Made by a program: the position numbers and the translations under genes. 64,000 nt of DNA from Terriglobus sp. RCC_193 (GTDB lineage Bacteria > Acidobacteriota > Terriglobia > Terriglobales > Acidobacteriaceae): NCBI RefSeq assembly GCF_041355105.1, contig NZ_JBFUPK010000001.1, positions 930,001-994,000 on the forward strand, given 5' to 3'. The notes under the pieces were generated by a model. The model was given only the letters and a program-made list of their open reading frames with translations. It had not been told where the DNA came from and made no database searches. This document shows, one piece after another, positions 43,599 through 53,611 of this stretch; position 1 is the stretch's first letter, and every line of letters begins with the position of its first letter.

Positions 43599-43660
43599 AC
43601 TTTCCCGCTATACGTTCCAACAGCAATGGGTTTGCCCAGCATAAAGTTTGAGGACCTATA

Positions 43661-43673
43661 CTTCAATAGAAAC
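43661..43673. promoter_or_regulatory. Rhamnose-module operator-like site C (rhaT)
   Basis: CTTCAATAGAAAC is the reverse complement of GTTTCTATTGAAG. It lies in the spacer of a possible promoter (TTGAGG upstream, CATAAT downstream) 32 bases before the rhaT start. Confidence 0.5.
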
Positions 43674-43704
43674 ATAATTCCTATAGAGACTGTGATACGC
43701 AGCC

Positions 43705-44859
43705 ATGGGTTCTAACCCGCTTGTCGGTGTGATCTACCACTGGATCGGTGGCTTTGCCTCCGCGACCAACTTCATCCCTTTCCGCGGTATTAAGCGCTGG
43801 TCGTGGGAGATCTACTGGCTCATCCAGGGTGTGGCCGCCTGGATCGTCGCGCCGATCTTGCTGTCGAGCATCTTCGTGCCCGACACAATTCATATTCTGT
43901 TAATCACGCCGCGCCCGGTCATGGAACACGCGATTTTGTGGGGCATGCTCTGGGGTATCGGAGGCATCACATTTGGCCTGTCCATCCGCTACCTGGGGTT
44001 GGCGTTGGGCTATGCCATTGCCCTGGGCTTCTCGACCGTTGTCGGCACGCTGATGCCTCCCATCCTCAGCGGACAGCTAGTGGAGATCGTCAGTGAACGT
44101 TCCGGACAGGTCGTATTAGCGGGCATCGGCTTGTGCCTATTGGCAATCGTGGTGAATGGCCTTGCCGGCCGGCGCAAAGAAAAGGAAGTCACAGCCGCTG
44201 ACAAGATCGAAGGCGGGGATCGGGACTATTCCTTTGGCCGCGGCATGGCAGTGGCTGTGTTTGCCGGCATCATGAGTAGCTTTTTTGCAGTTGGACTGGA
44301 CGCTGGCAAGCCCATTGGCGCTCTTGCGCGTGAGTCCTTGCTGCAGCACGGGCGCCTTGAACTGTGGCAGAACCTGCCGGTCTTGATCGTTGTGCTTTGG
44401 GGCGGGTTTGCCACGAACCTGATCTGGTCGGTCATACTGATCGTCAAGAACCACTCAGCACGTGAGTTCCTCGGACAGCCAGGGCTCAACCCGATGCGGT
44501 CTGTGCGCCGTTCGGATGTGACTTTGGAAAGCTTCGATCCAGGGAACCCAGACACCTTTCGCATTGCGCCCTGCACACTGCTGACCAATTACCTTCTTGC
44601 AGCGGCAGCCGGCGTCATTTGGTACTTCCAGTTCTTCTTCTATTCCATGGGTCAGACCAAAATGGGTAAGTTTGACTTCTCATCGTGGACCCTCCACATG
44701 GCTTCTATCATCCTCTTCGCAACACTATGGGGTATTGTGCTGAAGGAGTGGCGCGGCACCAGCGCCAGGACGAAAGTGCTGGTTGCGCTGGGCATCGTCC
44801 TCCTGGTGAGTTCGACAATCGTGGTCGGACTCGGGAACTACCTGAAGAGCACGCAATAG
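43705..44859 (+). CDS. rhaT: L-rhamnose/proton symporter RhaT
   Basis: This 384-aa inner-membrane transporter has ten hydrophobic segments and the RhaT family sequence throughout. It begins NPLVGVIYHWIGGFASATNF and includes WLIQGVAAWIVAP and LGLALGYAIALGFSTVVGT. It imports L-rhamnose with protons. It is divergent from rhaI across a 144-base region that holds two operator-like sites. Its substrate would come from the GH106 rhamnosidase encoded just downstream. The ATG lacks a strong ribosome-binding site. Confidence 0.92.
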   Translation: MGSNPLVGVIYHWIGGFASATNFIPFRGIKRWSWEIYWLIQGVAAWIVAPILLSSIFVPDTIHILLITPRPVMEHAILWGMLWGIGGITFGLSIRYLGLALGYAIALGFSTVVGTLMPPILSGQLVEIVSERSGQVVLAGIGLCLLAIVVNGLAGRRKEKEVTAADKIEGGDRDYSFGRGMAVAVFAGIMSSFFAVGLDAGKPIGALARESLLQHGRLELWQNLPVLIVVLWGGFATNLIWSVILIVKNHSAREFLGQPGLNPMRSVRRSDVTLESFDPGNPDTFRIAPCTLLTNYLLAAAAGVIWYFQFFFYSMGQTKMGKFDFSSWTLHMASIILFATLWGIVLKEWRGTSARTKVLVALGIVLLVSSTIVVGLGNYLKSTQ

Positions 44860-44978
44860 TAGTTAGTTTGTACTGTGTCCGGCCATGGATATGCGTGCCG
44901 TTCCGATTAGTGTTTCTCATCTGGTATTGTTTCTGTCGTGAGTCCACGCTTCACGGACCGGGGAAATTGGAGTCTTGC

Positions 44979-47720
44979 ATGAGCGGCAGTGAAGGCATAA
45001 CAGCAGTAGCCGTAAGGCGCCGTCGTTCGATACATAATGTTTGGATACGATCATTGGCAATAGCCGCAGTCCTGGCGTGCACCGGATTTGCGTCGACCGC
45101 GCAGGAGATCGCGCAGTTGCGGAAACAGTTCGCCGATCCGCCTGCGGATGCTCGTCCTATGGTTCGCTGGTGGTGGTTCGGACCCGCTGTCACGAAGGAA
45201 GAGATCGGCCGCGAGATCGACCAGATGCATGCAGGTGGTTTCGGGGGTTTCGAACTCGCATCGGTCTATCCGTTGACACTGGATGATCCAGCCAAGGGTA
45301 TTCAGAACCTGCGCTATGCCTCTCCGGAGATGGTGGACATGTTGCGCTTCGCGCAACAGCATGGACGCCAACTTGGCATGCGCGCAGACCTGACGCTGGG
45401 TAGCGGATGGCCGTTTGGTGGGCCCCACATCACCATCGACCTTGCTGCAGCAAAACTGAAGACGGTGGCCTTGCCCCTGCACTCGCCACCACCCAAATTG
45501 GATGCGGGGGAGTCACTGATCGCAGTATTCGGCGCCAAGGGGACACCAGAGCGCTGGAACGCGGCGACCGCGAAGCGTGCGACCGCGGATGGAGCAGGGG
45601 TTCACTTTGACGAGGCGGATCGCCCGGATGTTGCGCTGTACTTCATCCTCAGTCACACCAGGCAGATGGTGAAGCGCGCAGCTGTCGGTGGCGAGGGCTA
45701 TGTCATGGATCACATGTCACGACAGTCGGTTCAGACGCACCTGCGCGCGGTCGGCGAGCCGTTGCTCGGTGCGTTCAAAGATGCGCCGCCGTATGCCATC
45801 TTCTCCGATTCGTTGGAGGTCTACGGTCACGACTGGACACCCGCGCTGCCAGAGGAGTTCCGCAAGCGGCGCGGCTATGATCTGCTGGACCACCTGCCCG
45901 AGCTTATGCAGGGCGGAACACCGCAGGCTGAGGCTGTTCGGCACGACTGGGGTGTGACCCTTTCCGATCTGGTAAGCGAGAACTATCTGAAGCCGATGGC
46001 CGACTTCGCCACGCAGCACGGCACAAAGTTCCGCTCACAGACCTATGGCGAACCCGCTGTGACACTGGCCGACGAGCGCTTTCCACAATTACCAGAAGGC
46101 GAGGGTCCGCAGTGGAGAGCGTTCTCCTTTACGCGATGGGCAACATCCGCGAATCACATCTTTGGAAACAATGTCTCGTCGACGGAGACCTGGACGTGGC
46201 TGCACTCGCCCGTCTTCCGCGCGACTCCTCTCGATATGAAGGCGGAGGCCGATAAGCACTTTCTGGAGGGCGTGAACCAGTTGATCGGTCACGGCTGGCC
46301 GTACTCGGCGCCTTACGCACAGGAACCTGGTTGGTCGTTGTATGCAGCGGCCGTTTTCAATGCTCATAACCCCTGGTATCCCGTGATGCCTCAGGTAACT
46401 CGCTATCTGCAGCGCGTGAGCTGGATGATGCGACAAGGCCAACCCGCGAACGATGTCGCGATCCTGCTGCCGGAAGATGATGCACAGGCTGCCTTCCAGC
46501 CGGGGCATGTCTCTGTGACGGTGGAGATGAAGAAGCACATTACTCCAGAGCTGATGGAGTCCGTGCTGAACGCGGGCTACAACCTGGATTACATCGACGC
46601 CGAAGCCATCGCCCTGCGCGGCCTGCATTACCCGGTGCTCATTGTTCCACCCACGAAGCGCATGCCGCTGACGATGCCTGGGCAATTGCAACAGTATGCC
46701 GCAACAGGTGGCAAGATCATCTTTGTGGGTGAGCTGCCGTCAGTCGCTCCGGGCTTGATCGATGCAGCGCAAAGTGCTGACTTAAGGAGAGAGATTGCAG
46801 CCCTCCAAGCGCATGCACAACATGTCGCTTCATTCTCAGAGTTACAGCCTGCGCTTCGTAAGGCGCTGCCGCCCGACCTGGACGTTAGCGCATCGAAAGG
46901 GGCTGTCGGCTTCATCCATAGAAAGCTGGACGGCGGCGACATCTACTTCATCGCGAATACCTCTTCGGCGACACAATCGCTTACGATGACACCTCGCGCA
47001 CAGCGTGCCCATGCCGAGTGGTGGAACGCTGATGATGGCACGGAGACGCAGGCCCGCACCGGTACGACCGTCGTGCTGCCACCGTACGGGTCGCGGTTAC
47101 TCGTGTTACATGATGGCCCTGCCGCGAAGCTTCCCGTAGAACCTGCGATGACGGCTGCGAGCGAAGCGCCCACCAGCCTCACAGGTTGGCATGCTGAGTT
47201 TCCTGGCAGCCCTGGTTCCAGCAGCGTTGCAGACCATGCTGTGTCATCTACGGACTGGAGCACGGAGGCGAGTACGCGCTTCTATTCCGGCGAAGCACGC
47301 TATCGAACAACATTTGAAGAGAAGAAAGCCAGGAAGGCCAACAGAGTTGTCTTGCGCTTTGCTGACGGAAAGGCTCTTCCCGATCTACAAGCTGCTGACA
47401 AGCCAGGTTCCAGAGCGTGGTACGACGCTCCCGTGCGCGATGCCGCCATTGTCTTGGTGAATGGACAAGAAGCCGGTGTGCTCTGGCATCCACCGTATGA
47501 GGTGGACATCACGCCGATGCTGAAGAGCGGTAAAAATCAGATCGAATTGCGTGTGTTCAATACCGCGATGAATGAAATGGCAGGAAGGCCGCCCGTGGAC
47601 TATACCGCGCTGAAGGCAAAGTACGGCGACCGATTCCAAATGCAGGACATGGATCAGGTCAAAGCGGAACCCTCGGGCATCGTGGGTCCAGTTGTTGTGG
47701 AGTACCGTCATGCGAAATAA
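44979..47720 (+). CDS. Alpha-L-rhamnosidase, GH106
   Basis: This 913-aa secreted enzyme hydrolyses alpha-L-rhamnosides. The GH106 opening is seen in PMVRWWWFGPAVTKEEIGREI, with the following segments MRADLTLGSGWPFGGPH and DSLEVYGHDWTPALPEEF, and a C-terminal beta-sandwich with GQEAGVLWHPPYEVDITP. The signal region precedes ASTAQE. The ATG at 44979 has GGAG seven bases upstream; an open frame continues upstream but only inside the rhaT gene. Its end overlaps the PL22 start by 11 bases. It would release rhamnose from rhamnogalacturonan fragments for RhaT. Confidence 0.9.
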   Translation: MSGSEGITAVAVRRRRSIHNVWIRSLAIAAVLACTGFASTAQEIAQLRKQFADPPADARPMVRWWWFGPAVTKEEIGREIDQMHAGGFGGFELASVYPLTLDDPAKGIQNLRYASPEMVDMLRFAQQHGRQLGMRADLTLGSGWPFGGPHITIDLAAAKLKTVALPLHSPPPKLDAGESLIAVFGAKGTPERWNAATAKRATADGAGVHFDEADRPDVALYFILSHTRQMVKRAAVGGEGYVMDHMSRQSVQTHLRAVGEPLLGAFKDAPPYAIFSDSLEVYGHDWTPALPEEFRKRRGYDLLDHLPELMQGGTPQAEAVRHDWGVTLSDLVSENYLKPMADFATQHGTKFRSQTYGEPAVTLADERFPQLPEGEGPQWRAFSFTRWATSANHIFGNNVSSTETWTWLHSPVFRATPLDMKAEADKHFLEGVNQLIGHGWPYSAPYAQEPGWSLYAAAVFNAHNPWYPVMPQVTRYLQRVSWMMRQGQPANDVAILLPEDDAQAAFQPGHVSVTVEMKKHITPELMESVLNAGYNLDYIDAEAIALRGLHYPVLIVPPTKRMPLTMPGQLQQYAATGGKIIFVGELPSVAPGLIDAAQSADLRREIAALQAHAQHVASFSELQPALRKALPPDLDVSASKGAVGFIHRKLDGGDIYFIANTSSATQSLTMTPRAQRAHAEWWNADDGTETQARTGTTVVLPPYGSRLLVLHDGPAAKLPVEPAMTAASEAPTSLTGWHAEFPGSPGSSSVADHAVSSTDWSTEASTRFYSGEARYRTTFEEKKARKANRVVLRFADGKALPDLQAADKPGSRAWYDAPVRDAAIVLVNGQEAGVLWHPPYEVDITPMLKSGKNQIELRVFNTAMNEMAGRPPVDYTALKAKYGDRFQMQDMDQVKAEPSGIVGPVVVEYRHAK

Positions 47721-49089
47721 AGCCATCGTCGCTTCCCTTGCCTTAGTGTGCTGTGCGGTCGCGACAGCACAGACCGCTGTCCCGCCAAAGACATGGGTGG
47801 ATAAAGACACGGGACACCGTGTCTATCGGTTAACCGATGAACCAAATTCTTCTGGCTTCTATTTCAATAACAACGCCTACTCTCCGGATGGACGATGGAT
47901 GGTTTACACCGCGCCCGACGGCGTCCACGCGCTGGAATTAACGACAAGGAAGACGCGCCTGTTAGTGGCGAATCCTCCGCGCAACGGAACTGGCCCGTCG
48001 ACGAACTATCGGACGATCGTTGTTGGTCATAAGACCAATAGCGTATTTCTGTCACGCTTCGATGCAGAGGCGAAGGGCACCATACTCTTCAAGGCCGACC
48101 TCGAAAGCGGTCAACTTACAAGGCTGGCTGCGTTGCCTGCTCGCGGTAGTGTCGCCAGCATCAATGCAGATGAGACGCTCGGCGTTGGCACCTATGACGA
48201 GACGGAGCAAGGTGCTCAGCAGGAATACAACAGGCCCGCAGTTGTACCCAGAGGTGCGGGCAGCCCAGCAGCAGTGCCCGGTGGGCTGGTACAGCCTGAG
48301 GGCAAGGGCGAGATGATGGAACGGCGCCTGGCCGCCCGCATTCCTGTCGTGCTGTACACGGTAGATCTGCGAACAGGCAAGGTGCGAGAGCTGCTGCACT
48401 CCACCGACTGGATTGGCCACATGCTCTTCTCACCCACAGATCCCACTCTGCTGATGTATTGTCACGAAGGTCCATGGCAGAAGGTCGATCGCATTTGGAC
48501 GATCCGCACGGATGGCACGCAGAACACGTTGATGCATAAGCGCACCATGTTCATGGAGATTGCAGGCCATGAGTTCTGGGGCCTTGACGGCGAGACGATC
48601 TGGTACGACTGGCAGCCAGCGAAAGGCGAAGACTTCTGGTTGGCCGGGATCAATCTGCAGACGCATAAACGCGTGGCATATCACATGCAGCGGAACGAAT
48701 GGTCGATCCACTTCAATCTGACGCAGGACATGGACCTATTCGCCGGAGATGGCGGTGACCCAGGCCAGGTTGCAAAGGCGCCTGATGGCGAGTGGATTTA
48801 TCTCTTCCATCCACAGTGGGTGAAGGATCAGGGCGGCATCGACCAACCAGATTTCACGAAGCCTGGTTTTTTCCAGGCAGAGCGGCTGGTGAACATGTCC
48901 AGGCACAACTATCGGCTGGAGCCGAATGTGCGCTTCTCTCCTAACAAGAAATTGGTGTTATTCACCTCGAACATCTTCGGCGCTTCCTATGTCTTCGGTG
49001 TTGAGGTAGCGAAAGCAGACAACGCGTTGGATGTGGAGTCGACGCCAGAGTTAGCAGCTCGGTTTAGACCATCCGCTCCGGCGAAATAG
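47710..49089 (+). CDS. Oligogalacturonate lyase-like protein, PL22
   Basis: This 459-aa protein is a seven-bladed propeller of the PL22 type, which cleaves short oligogalacturonates by beta-elimination with a metal ion. It shows NNNAYSPDGRWMVYTAPDG early, GHEFWGLDGETIWYDWQP in the middle, and EPNVRFSPNKKLVLFTSN at the end, as in known members. Unlike the cytoplasmic enterobacterial enzyme, it has a signal peptide (RNKAIVASLALVCCAVATA), so it acts in the periplasm or outside. The start overlaps the end of GH106 by 11 bases, with GGAG upstream, so the two are coupled. Confidence 0.85.
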   Translation: MRNKAIVASLALVCCAVATAQTAVPPKTWVDKDTGHRVYRLTDEPNSSGFYFNNNAYSPDGRWMVYTAPDGVHALELTTRKTRLLVANPPRNGTGPSTNYRTIVVGHKTNSVFLSRFDAEAKGTILFKADLESGQLTRLAALPARGSVASINADETLGVGTYDETEQGAQQEYNRPAVVPRGAGSPAAVPGGLVQPEGKGEMMERRLAARIPVVLYTVDLRTGKVRELLHSTDWIGHMLFSPTDPTLLMYCHEGPWQKVDRIWTIRTDGTQNTLMHKRTMFMEIAGHEFWGLDGETIWYDWQPAKGEDFWLAGINLQTHKRVAYHMQRNEWSIHFNLTQDMDLFAGDGGDPGQVAKAPDGEWIYLFHPQWVKDQGGIDQPDFTKPGFFQAERLVNMSRHNYRLEPNVRFSPNKKLVLFTSNIFGASYVFGVEVAKADNALDVESTPELAARFRPSAPAK

Positions 49090-49237
49090 CATAGGGCGCA
49101 ATCCCCTCGATTTTCGGCTCATACTTCCGAGAGCGTCTCATTCCCCTGCTGTTCGCATGGTTCGGGCGAGATGAGTACGCCCGTTACTCATTGCGTTATG
49201 AAGTCTGCTGCCTCTACCAAAGTCCGAGCAAAGAAAT

Positions 49238-49263
49238 GCCCTGAACGTTTCCACGTTCAGGGC
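49238..49263 (-). terminator. Intrinsic terminator of the second TonB receptor gene
   Basis: GCCCTGAACG (49238-49247) and CGTTCAGGGC (49254-49263) form a perfect ten-pair stem with a six-base loop. ATTTCTTTG follows on the minus strand, 26 bases after the receptor stop. Confidence 0.8.
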
Positions 49264-49288
49264 TAAAAGAGTCACCACGTTTTTGGTC

Positions 49289-52200
49289 TTAGAACTGCAG
49301 GCGTCCTGAGAGTTGGAAGGAGCGGGGGTCGGCGCTTGCGAAGTTCAGCGTTCCGAATGCCGCGCTGTTGACGTTGACGTTGATCTGGTTGTTGCCCGCG
49401 TTGTTCCCGAAGGTTGTGTGATTAGTCATGTTCGAGCCGTCTACGCCAAAGACGAAGTTCACCCGTTCGGTGATTGGGAAGGTGCGACGTAGCGCCATGC
49501 TGAGACGGTAGTTATCGGGTCCACGCAGGTTACCGGGGAAACGCGGCGCGTCGCCGATCATGTAGTTGCCCGAGTTGCAGAACGGCCCGGTGGAGACTCC
49601 GCACGCGACATTACCAACGCCGACTCCCGATGTGGTGGTGGAGATGTAGCCGGTCAGGTAGCTGAGCGAGCCGAGGTTTGCGGAGGTGACTCCCTTGCCC
49701 CACTTGCCGTTGGTGCGGATGTCACCGTGGAAGTTCGGGTTCGAATCCGGCATGCAGGTGCCCTGACCAACGTTCTGTGTTGAGTTGCACGTGGCGACGA
49801 TGGGCAGGGGCAGACCTGAACTGTACTGAAAGATCAGCGATGTCTGCCAACCGCTCAGCAGAGCGCGGTTCACGAAGTGACTTCCACCAAAGCTGCCTTT
49901 GCCGTACTGGCTGTTATAGACGCCGTAGATGCTGAGGTTCTGCGGCTGGTCATTGATAGAGATGGAGCGGTCGATCCTATTGCGCGGATGGCTTTGGCCG
50001 TCCGCGATCGCGGAAGCGGGGATGTCATAACCGCTTCGCTGGGTGCCCGCATTGTCCACGTTCTGAGAGTAGGTGTAGTTGATGTTGAGGGTCAGTCCTT
50101 TATACGCACGTTGCGCAACTGCTACCTGGAGCGAGTTGTAGTTGGCATTCGCGACATAGTTGCCCCAGAAGTCCGATGTACCGGAGTACTGCGGCATCCA
50201 TGTGAGCATGTGTGCGATGGTTGCGTTGGTGTTGACGCCTGCCGCAGCCGTATACGCCGCGTAAGGAATGGGTAGAGTGATGCCGCTGGCAGCTTGCGCC
50301 GCAGCAATGTTCGCTGCCGTTGCCGGCTTGGTCAGGTTGGCGCCCAGTGCAAGGTACTTGGGATCAAGCTGGCCAGCATACAGGCCGCGGATGTTACTTG
50401 CGCCCGCAATGAAATGGCTCTGGCTGCCGGAATAGTCGACAGAGACTGTCAGGTTCTTTGTGATCTCGCGCTGGATGCCATAGTTATAGAAGGAGAACTG
50501 CGGCGAGCGGCTTCCGATGTACGGATCCGCGTAGTTGATGCCGGAACCGTTACCACCGGAGGCGCCAGTGCTTGTGACGTAGAAGCCCGTACCAAGCGAC
50601 TGCGCTGCCAGCGATGGTGTGGACGTCCCCGGAAGCGAGTAGTTGGCTCCGCCATAGTTGGCATTGCGCTGCGAGAATGCCGGGTTGTTGTTCAAGTAGA
50701 AGGCAGGACCTGCCGTGCTGTCGGCGAAGGAGATGGGCGTTGAGAAGCCGGTCTGACCTGTACCGGTACCCGCACCCGCCGCACCACCGGTGGCACCACC
50801 GTGAGAGTAAGTAAGGCTGTAACCACCGCGGAGGACAGTCTTGTCGTCGAGCTGGAAGGCGAAGCCGATACGGGGCTCGAAGTTCTTCATATAGGTGTTG
50901 ACGGGGGTGGTGCACTCACAGCTCAAGCCTGCGCCGCGGTGGCCTGCAAACTGAAGCGCACCTTTGTTCCCCGTGATGGGATTGGTGATGTCCGGGTTCA
51001 GGAACGACCAACGGTCTGCCACTTCACGATAGGGAGGGATATAGTCCCAGCGAAGGCCGGCGTTGATGGTCAGCTTGCTGGTGATCTTGAAGTCGTCCTG
51101 GAAGTACAGGGCGAACGGGCGATAGCGACCGCCAACGATGCTGAAGGGCTGCTGTGTAACGCTGGAGGACCCGACTGCACCTAATAGGAAGCTGGCATAT
51201 GAATAACCAGTGTTGGCAACGTAGGTCGATCCCGTGAGGTTGGCCGTTTCGTTGGTGCTGAATCCAAGCGAGGTAGGCGTAGACGGGCCGTCTGCCGTGT
51301 CCGCATTGTTCTGCAACCACTGGATCTGTCCACCGAAGTTCATGGAGTGGCGGCCCACGACGTAAGACAAATTATCCACGAACTCATAGGTGTAAGAACG
51401 ATTCGTCGTGGTGGGCGTGTTGCCTACCCAGGAGGTTGGGGCGTTGGTGCCGGTGAACGAGAGGTTCGCTGCGTTGTCCGAAGCCTGGCCGGAAGGAAGA
51501 CCCGTGATGCCAGAGGCAGCCAGGCCATACAGACCGGGGTTGGTCTGACCGGTGATGTTGCCGACCGGCGGGCCACCGAAGTAGATGAAGCCATACTTGG
51601 CCTGGTTCACGAGGCGGTCCGTGATCTGGTATGTGTGCTGCAAGTCCGCGACCCGACCCAGGATGGTCGAGAGTGTGGTCTGGATGTATGGAACAACCGC
51701 GACACCTGCCGTGCTGCTACCGGTATACGGAGAGGCATGCCGCTGGCCCTGGCTGTACGCGCCGGACAGGGTCTGCTTAGAAGAGATGGTGTAATCAATG
51801 CGCGCAGAATACAGATAGTTGTCGAACCCGGTTGGCGCCGCGCTATAGAAGTTATTTACCAGCGACGTTGTCTGCGGTGCCGGAAGGAACTTCGCCATGT
51901 ATTGGGTGATCGGCGAGATCTGCGCGGTAGGAATAACGTTTACGGGAGCGGCCGTCCGTACGGGATTCCCTGCCGGTCCTGCGGCTGCACCGCCGGTGTA
52001 GCCGTACTGGTACCGGCATGGGCCATTCGTGCTTTTGGCTGTGCACGCTGCCTGGGTAGTGGGATCGTAGATGGCATAAGGCAGATCCGAGAAATCACCC
52101 GTACGCATCTTCAACGTGGGAACGGTGCTGGGCGAGGGGTTGGCACCCAGGCGAGACCGGAAGCGATCCAGTGTGGTGAAGAAGAAGAGGCGGTCCCGAC

Positions 52201-53176
52201 CATTGAAAAGGAACGGAATTCTGACCGGGCCACCGAAGGTATAGCCGTATTCGATCTGGTGCTCTGGTGGCTTTGGCCCTGGAGTAGCGGTGGCAACACC
52301 GTTGATGATCTTGTAGGTCACATTGCCGGGCGAACCAGGCTTGGAGGAGAAGGACCACGCATCGAAGATGGTGTTACGGACGTATGCGAATAAGGAGCCG
52401 TGATAATCGTTCGTGCCGGCCTTCAGGTTGTAATTCTCCAGGCCTGCGCCCTGATACTGCGCGGAGTAGCCGCTGGTTAGAACCTTGACGGAATCGATCG
52501 CCTCGAGAGGAATGATGTTGAAGACAGGGCGATTGTCACCCTGCTGACTCGCCGTGGTGAGGGGCAGTCCATCGACGTAGAGTTCGCCCACGCGCTGCCC
52601 CGTACCACCAATGATGGAAGATCGTCCGCCGGGATTGACCTGTGCGCCAGGCAGCAGGTTTGAGAACTGCGTGATGTCGCGCTGCTGACCACCCGCCATG
52701 AGCAGCGGCAACGCTGCATAGGTCTTGTTGTCGATCAGGCCGCCAAGCGAGGCTGTAGTCGTATCCAGTTGGGGCGGTGCCGCGCTTACCATCACGGTCT
52801 CAGCCTGGTTGCCAATCTGCAGCGTAACATTCAGGCCGACACTGCCAAGTGCTTCAAGGACTACGTTCTTCTGCTCTGTTGTGGTGAAGCCGGGACTAGA
52901 CACAGTGATGGTATAGGTGCCAGGGAGCAGAGGTGAGAGTGTGTACACGCCGCTGGAGGTGGAGGTGCGGACCGTTGTGACACCCGTGGCTACATTGAGC
53001 GCGGTGACCGTTGCATTTGGGATGGAAGCGCCAGTCTGATCGACGACGATGCCGCTGACGGTGCCGCCGCCTGACTGGGCGAAGCTCGCTCCAACGCTGA
53101 AGCACAGGAGTACAGCAGCGGCGGCAATGGGCCTGACCGCGTGGACTCTCCCGTAGATGTATTTGGGTTGTTTCAC
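49289..53176 (-). CDS. TonB-dependent receptor with carboxypeptidase-regulatory-like N-domain (rhamnose module)
   Basis: This 1295-aa outer-membrane receptor is of the same Oar-like type as the one in the pectin module. The signal peptide ends near GASFAQ. The regulatory-like domain (about 38-120) contains GIVVDQTGASIPNATVTALN. The plug and a long barrel follow, ending in RSFQLSGRLQF with the terminal Phe. The start is GTG, supported by GGAGG at four to five bases. An operator-like site shared with rhaT lies upstream, so it is likely coregulated with rhamnose uptake. No SusD-like gene is present. The ligand is probably rhamnogalacturonan-derived; this is inference. Confidence 0.88.
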   Translation of the reverse strand: MKQPKYIYGRVHAVRPIAAAAVLLCFSVGASFAQSGGGTVSGIVVDQTGASIPNATVTALNVATGVTTVRTSTSSGVYTLSPLLPGTYTITVSSPGFTTTEQKNVVLEALGSVGLNVTLQIGNQAETVMVSAAPPQLDTTTASLGGLIDNKTYAALPLLMAGGQQRDITQFSNLLPGAQVNPGGRSSIIGGTGQRVGELYVDGLPLTTASQQGDNRPVFNIIPLEAIDSVKVLTSGYSAQYQGAGLENYNLKAGTNDYHGSLFAYVRNTIFDAWSFSSKPGSPGNVTYKIINGVATATPGPKPPEHQIEYGYTFGGPVRIPFLFNGRDRLFFFTTLDRFRSRLGANPSPSTVPTLKMRTGDFSDLPYAIYDPTTQAACTAKSTNGPCRYQYGYTGGAAAGPAGNPVRTAAPVNVIPTAQISPITQYMAKFLPAPQTTSLVNNFYSAAPTGFDNYLYSARIDYTISSKQTLSGAYSQGQRHASPYTGSSTAGVAVVPYIQTTLSTILGRVADLQHTYQITDRLVNQAKYGFIYFGGPPVGNITGQTNPGLYGLAASGITGLPSGQASDNAANLSFTGTNAPTSWVGNTPTTTNRSYTYEFVDNLSYVVGRHSMNFGGQIQWLQNNADTADGPSTPTSLGFSTNETANLTGSTYVANTGYSYASFLLGAVGSSSVTQQPFSIVGGRYRPFALYFQDDFKITSKLTINAGLRWDYIPPYREVADRWSFLNPDITNPITGNKGALQFAGHRGAGLSCECTTPVNTYMKNFEPRIGFAFQLDDKTVLRGGYSLTYSHGGATGGAAGAGTGTGQTGFSTPISFADSTAGPAFYLNNNPAFSQRNANYGGANYSLPGTSTPSLAAQSLGTGFYVTSTGASGGNGSGINYADPYIGSRSPQFSFYNYGIQREITKNLTVSVDYSGSQSHFIAGASNIRGLYAGQLDPKYLALGANLTKPATAANIAAAQAASGITLPIPYAAYTAAAGVNTNATIAHMLTWMPQYSGTSDFWGNYVANANYNSLQVAVAQRAYKGLTLNINYTYSQNVDNAGTQRSGYDIPASAIADGQSHPRNRIDRSISINDQPQNLSIYGVYNSQYGKGSFGGSHFVNRALLSGWQTSLIFQYSSGLPLPIVATCNSTQNVGQGTCMPDSNPNFHGDIRTNGKWGKGVTSANLGSLSYLTGYISTTTSGVGVGNVACGVSTGPFCNSGNYMIGDAPRFPGNLRGPDNYRLSMALRRTFPITERVNFVFGVDGSNMTNHTTFGNNAGNNQINVNVNSAAFGTLNFASADPRSFQLSGRLQF

Positions 53177-53240
53177 AACGCCTCCGAAGGACGAATCAAG
53201 GATTGGCCACGTTTAAATCAGTAGAACCAATACAAGAATA

Positions 53241-53255
53241 GTTTCTATATTGAAG
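53241..53255. promoter_or_regulatory. Rhamnose-module operator-like site D (TonB receptor)
   Basis: GTTTCTATATTGAAG is nearly identical to the reverse complement of site C (GTTTCTATTGAAG), with two extra central bases. It lies 65 bases upstream of the receptor start. Confidence 0.5.
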
Positions 53256-53407
53256 TACGCACAATCTGGTCTGCGTAAATGCGAATCGACTGGCCAAAAC
53301 AATGTAACGCTGGGAATGCAGATTAGTACAGGAATTTTCTTGCGATGCCTAAAGAGATGTATTCCGTCTTATGCGAAGTGATTGTCTGTCCGCATATCAT
53401 TTCCCTA

Positions 53408-53437
53408 TTGACTTGCCTGTCCCCGCCAACCTATCCT
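53408..53437 (+). promoter_or_regulatory. Promoter candidate for the GH105-CE12 gene
   Basis: TTGACT (53408-53413) and TATCCT (53432-53437) are 18 bases apart and oriented towards the GH105-CE12 gene. Confidence 0.4.
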
Positions 53438-53611
53438 CTGGCCATCGAGAAGGCGACGTAAAGAGCGAAGTGCGCAGGCCGCAAAGGTGAATCGATTCAA
53501 AAGCCCGCGGAGGACCAAGTCTGCGGCATTGCTTTATAGAAGCCTCTGTGACGGTTCTCTTCGGTTTCGATCGATACACCATCTGCAATACAACACAAGT
53601 AGGAGTTTTCT

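Larger units (their letters stand above)
53177..53611. other. 435-base divergent intergenic region
   Basis: It lies between the TonB receptor (minus) and the GH105-CE12 gene (plus). It contains the operator-like site D, a TTGACT/TATCCT promoter-like pair and the AGGAG site of the plus-strand gene. The leader of the plus-strand gene would be about 170 bases; no known riboswitch is recognised in it. Confidence 0.6.

Noticed and set aside
44685-44978. Upstream extension of the GH106 frame into rhaT
   Set aside because: The extension is out of frame within rhaT and its residues look random. The ATG at 44979 has a ribosome-binding site and a signal peptide.
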